64,000 nt of DNA, taken from Ophiura sarsii. Its lineage: Eukaryota; Echinodermata; Ophiuroidea; Amphilepidida; Ophiuridae. The first letter of the stretch is position 1. The number at the start of each line of letters is the position of its first letter. The translations under genes were made by a program, and so were the position numbers. Below, piece by piece: positions 63,381 through 64,000 of this stretch. The notes below the pieces were generated by a model, which saw nothing but the letters and a program-made list of their open reading frames with translations, had not been told where the DNA came from and searched no databases. The stretch is from NCBI GenBank assembly GCA_035610835.1, contig CM069446.1, forward strand, positions 5,148,075-5,212,074, read 5' to 3'.

Positions 63381-63512
63381 GATGATTAAGGGCTCAAATA
63401 CACGTTAAGGTGTCAAATGTTGACGAAGGAGTCAACATCTGACACCTTAATTTGTATTTGACCCCTTTATCAACATTTGACACATTAACGTGTATTTGAG
63501 CCCTTAATCATC
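63381..63512. repeat. Foldback with internal repeats
   Basis: gatgattaagggctcaaata and tatttgagcccttaatcatc are inverted ends. The interior repeats (a/t)caa(c/a)atttgaca and aaggtgtca in both directions. Confidence 0.8.
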
Positions 63513-64000
63513 ATTTGAGACCTTTATTTGTATATATTTGAGATCTTTTTGACCCAAATGGCCGCCCATAGTTCTAGGCCAATTAAAATTGACTCTTCTG
63601 TGTTTAGGCGTACTGTTTCCCGCCCGCGACCAAAAATGAGAATGCCAAATATTTAATTATTTGATTTTTATTTAGGATTTTATGAAATTATTCATTGTAT
63701 ATAGTAATAACATAATTAAATACGGACCTTGATATTGGTTGCGATCACTTGTTTCAATATAAAGGAATAAAAGATAGATATCTCGTCCCTTTTCCAAACA
63801 TGAAACTGTGAACTCATAATCATTTTAAATCGATATCCTTTAATTGCCAAGTAGCTAGCTTTGATTATGCTTCTAAAATGATTCGATAAAATGTAACCTT
63901 GTCAGTCCCGAACTGACGATTCAGAGAATCCAGTCCCTCCGTGTTACACTTAGTAGAGATGAATACAGCATGCTAAGGCGAATGACGTCGGATTTACGAG

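Overview
The window looks like genomic DNA from a marine invertebrate animal, most likely a deuterostome of the echinoderm, hemichordate or amphioxus sort. This placement is inferred from a split metazoan gene with gt..ag introns, AT-rich introns full of transposable-element debris, and Penelope, LINE and mariner relics. It rests on no diagnostic marker. There is no bacterial gene organisation; almost all long open frames are repeats or chance.

The main gene (+ strand, about 2.86-32.5 kb) is a metabotropic GABA-B-type receptor, class C GPCR. Fifteen exons were placed by matching family motifs and by intron phase; every junction keeps frame. They encode about 649 residues: most of the Venus-flytrap ligand-binding domain, seven membrane segments and the start of the tail. 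The 7TM part resembles GABA-B2 more than GABA-B1 (FLAW.TRNV..LNDS(K/R)YI). The 5' exons lie left of the window and the 3' end is tentative. At 56129-56413 a second, separate + strand exon encodes a signal peptide plus the first strand and helix of the same fold, so a tandem paralogue begins there and runs out of the window.

The rest is mobile DNA. Introns of the receptor hold two tandem arrays (73-bp units at 5.4-7.3 kb; about 54-bp units at 18.66-20.48 kb, ending exactly at a splice acceptor), many foldback or TIR elements, and a Penelope-like element with a nested MITE (16.1-18.3 kb). Between the two receptor genes are three LINE relics (34.2-37.1 kb, 42.6-43.7 kb, and 44.46-44.93 kb on the minus strand), a long-arm mariner-ended foldback inside the first LINE, a degenerate tRNA-like sequence and a diverged pair of large inverted arms.

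The most interesting signals are hammerhead-ribozyme motifs that no ORF reveals. (1) A 338-bp direct tandem repeat at 13.67-14.16 kb carries a minus-strand hammerhead, with a rearranged inverted copy beside it. (2) A 64-bp-arm inverted repeat at 14.37-14.51 kb carries a different hammerhead. (3) An isolated hammerhead with a very long stem I lies at 30.30-30.39 kb, inside a receptor intron and sense to the gene. The tandem unit and short stem III resemble animal retrozymes (small circular-RNA, ribozyme-bearing non-autonomous elements). All calls were made by eye; no alignment, folding or database search was run.
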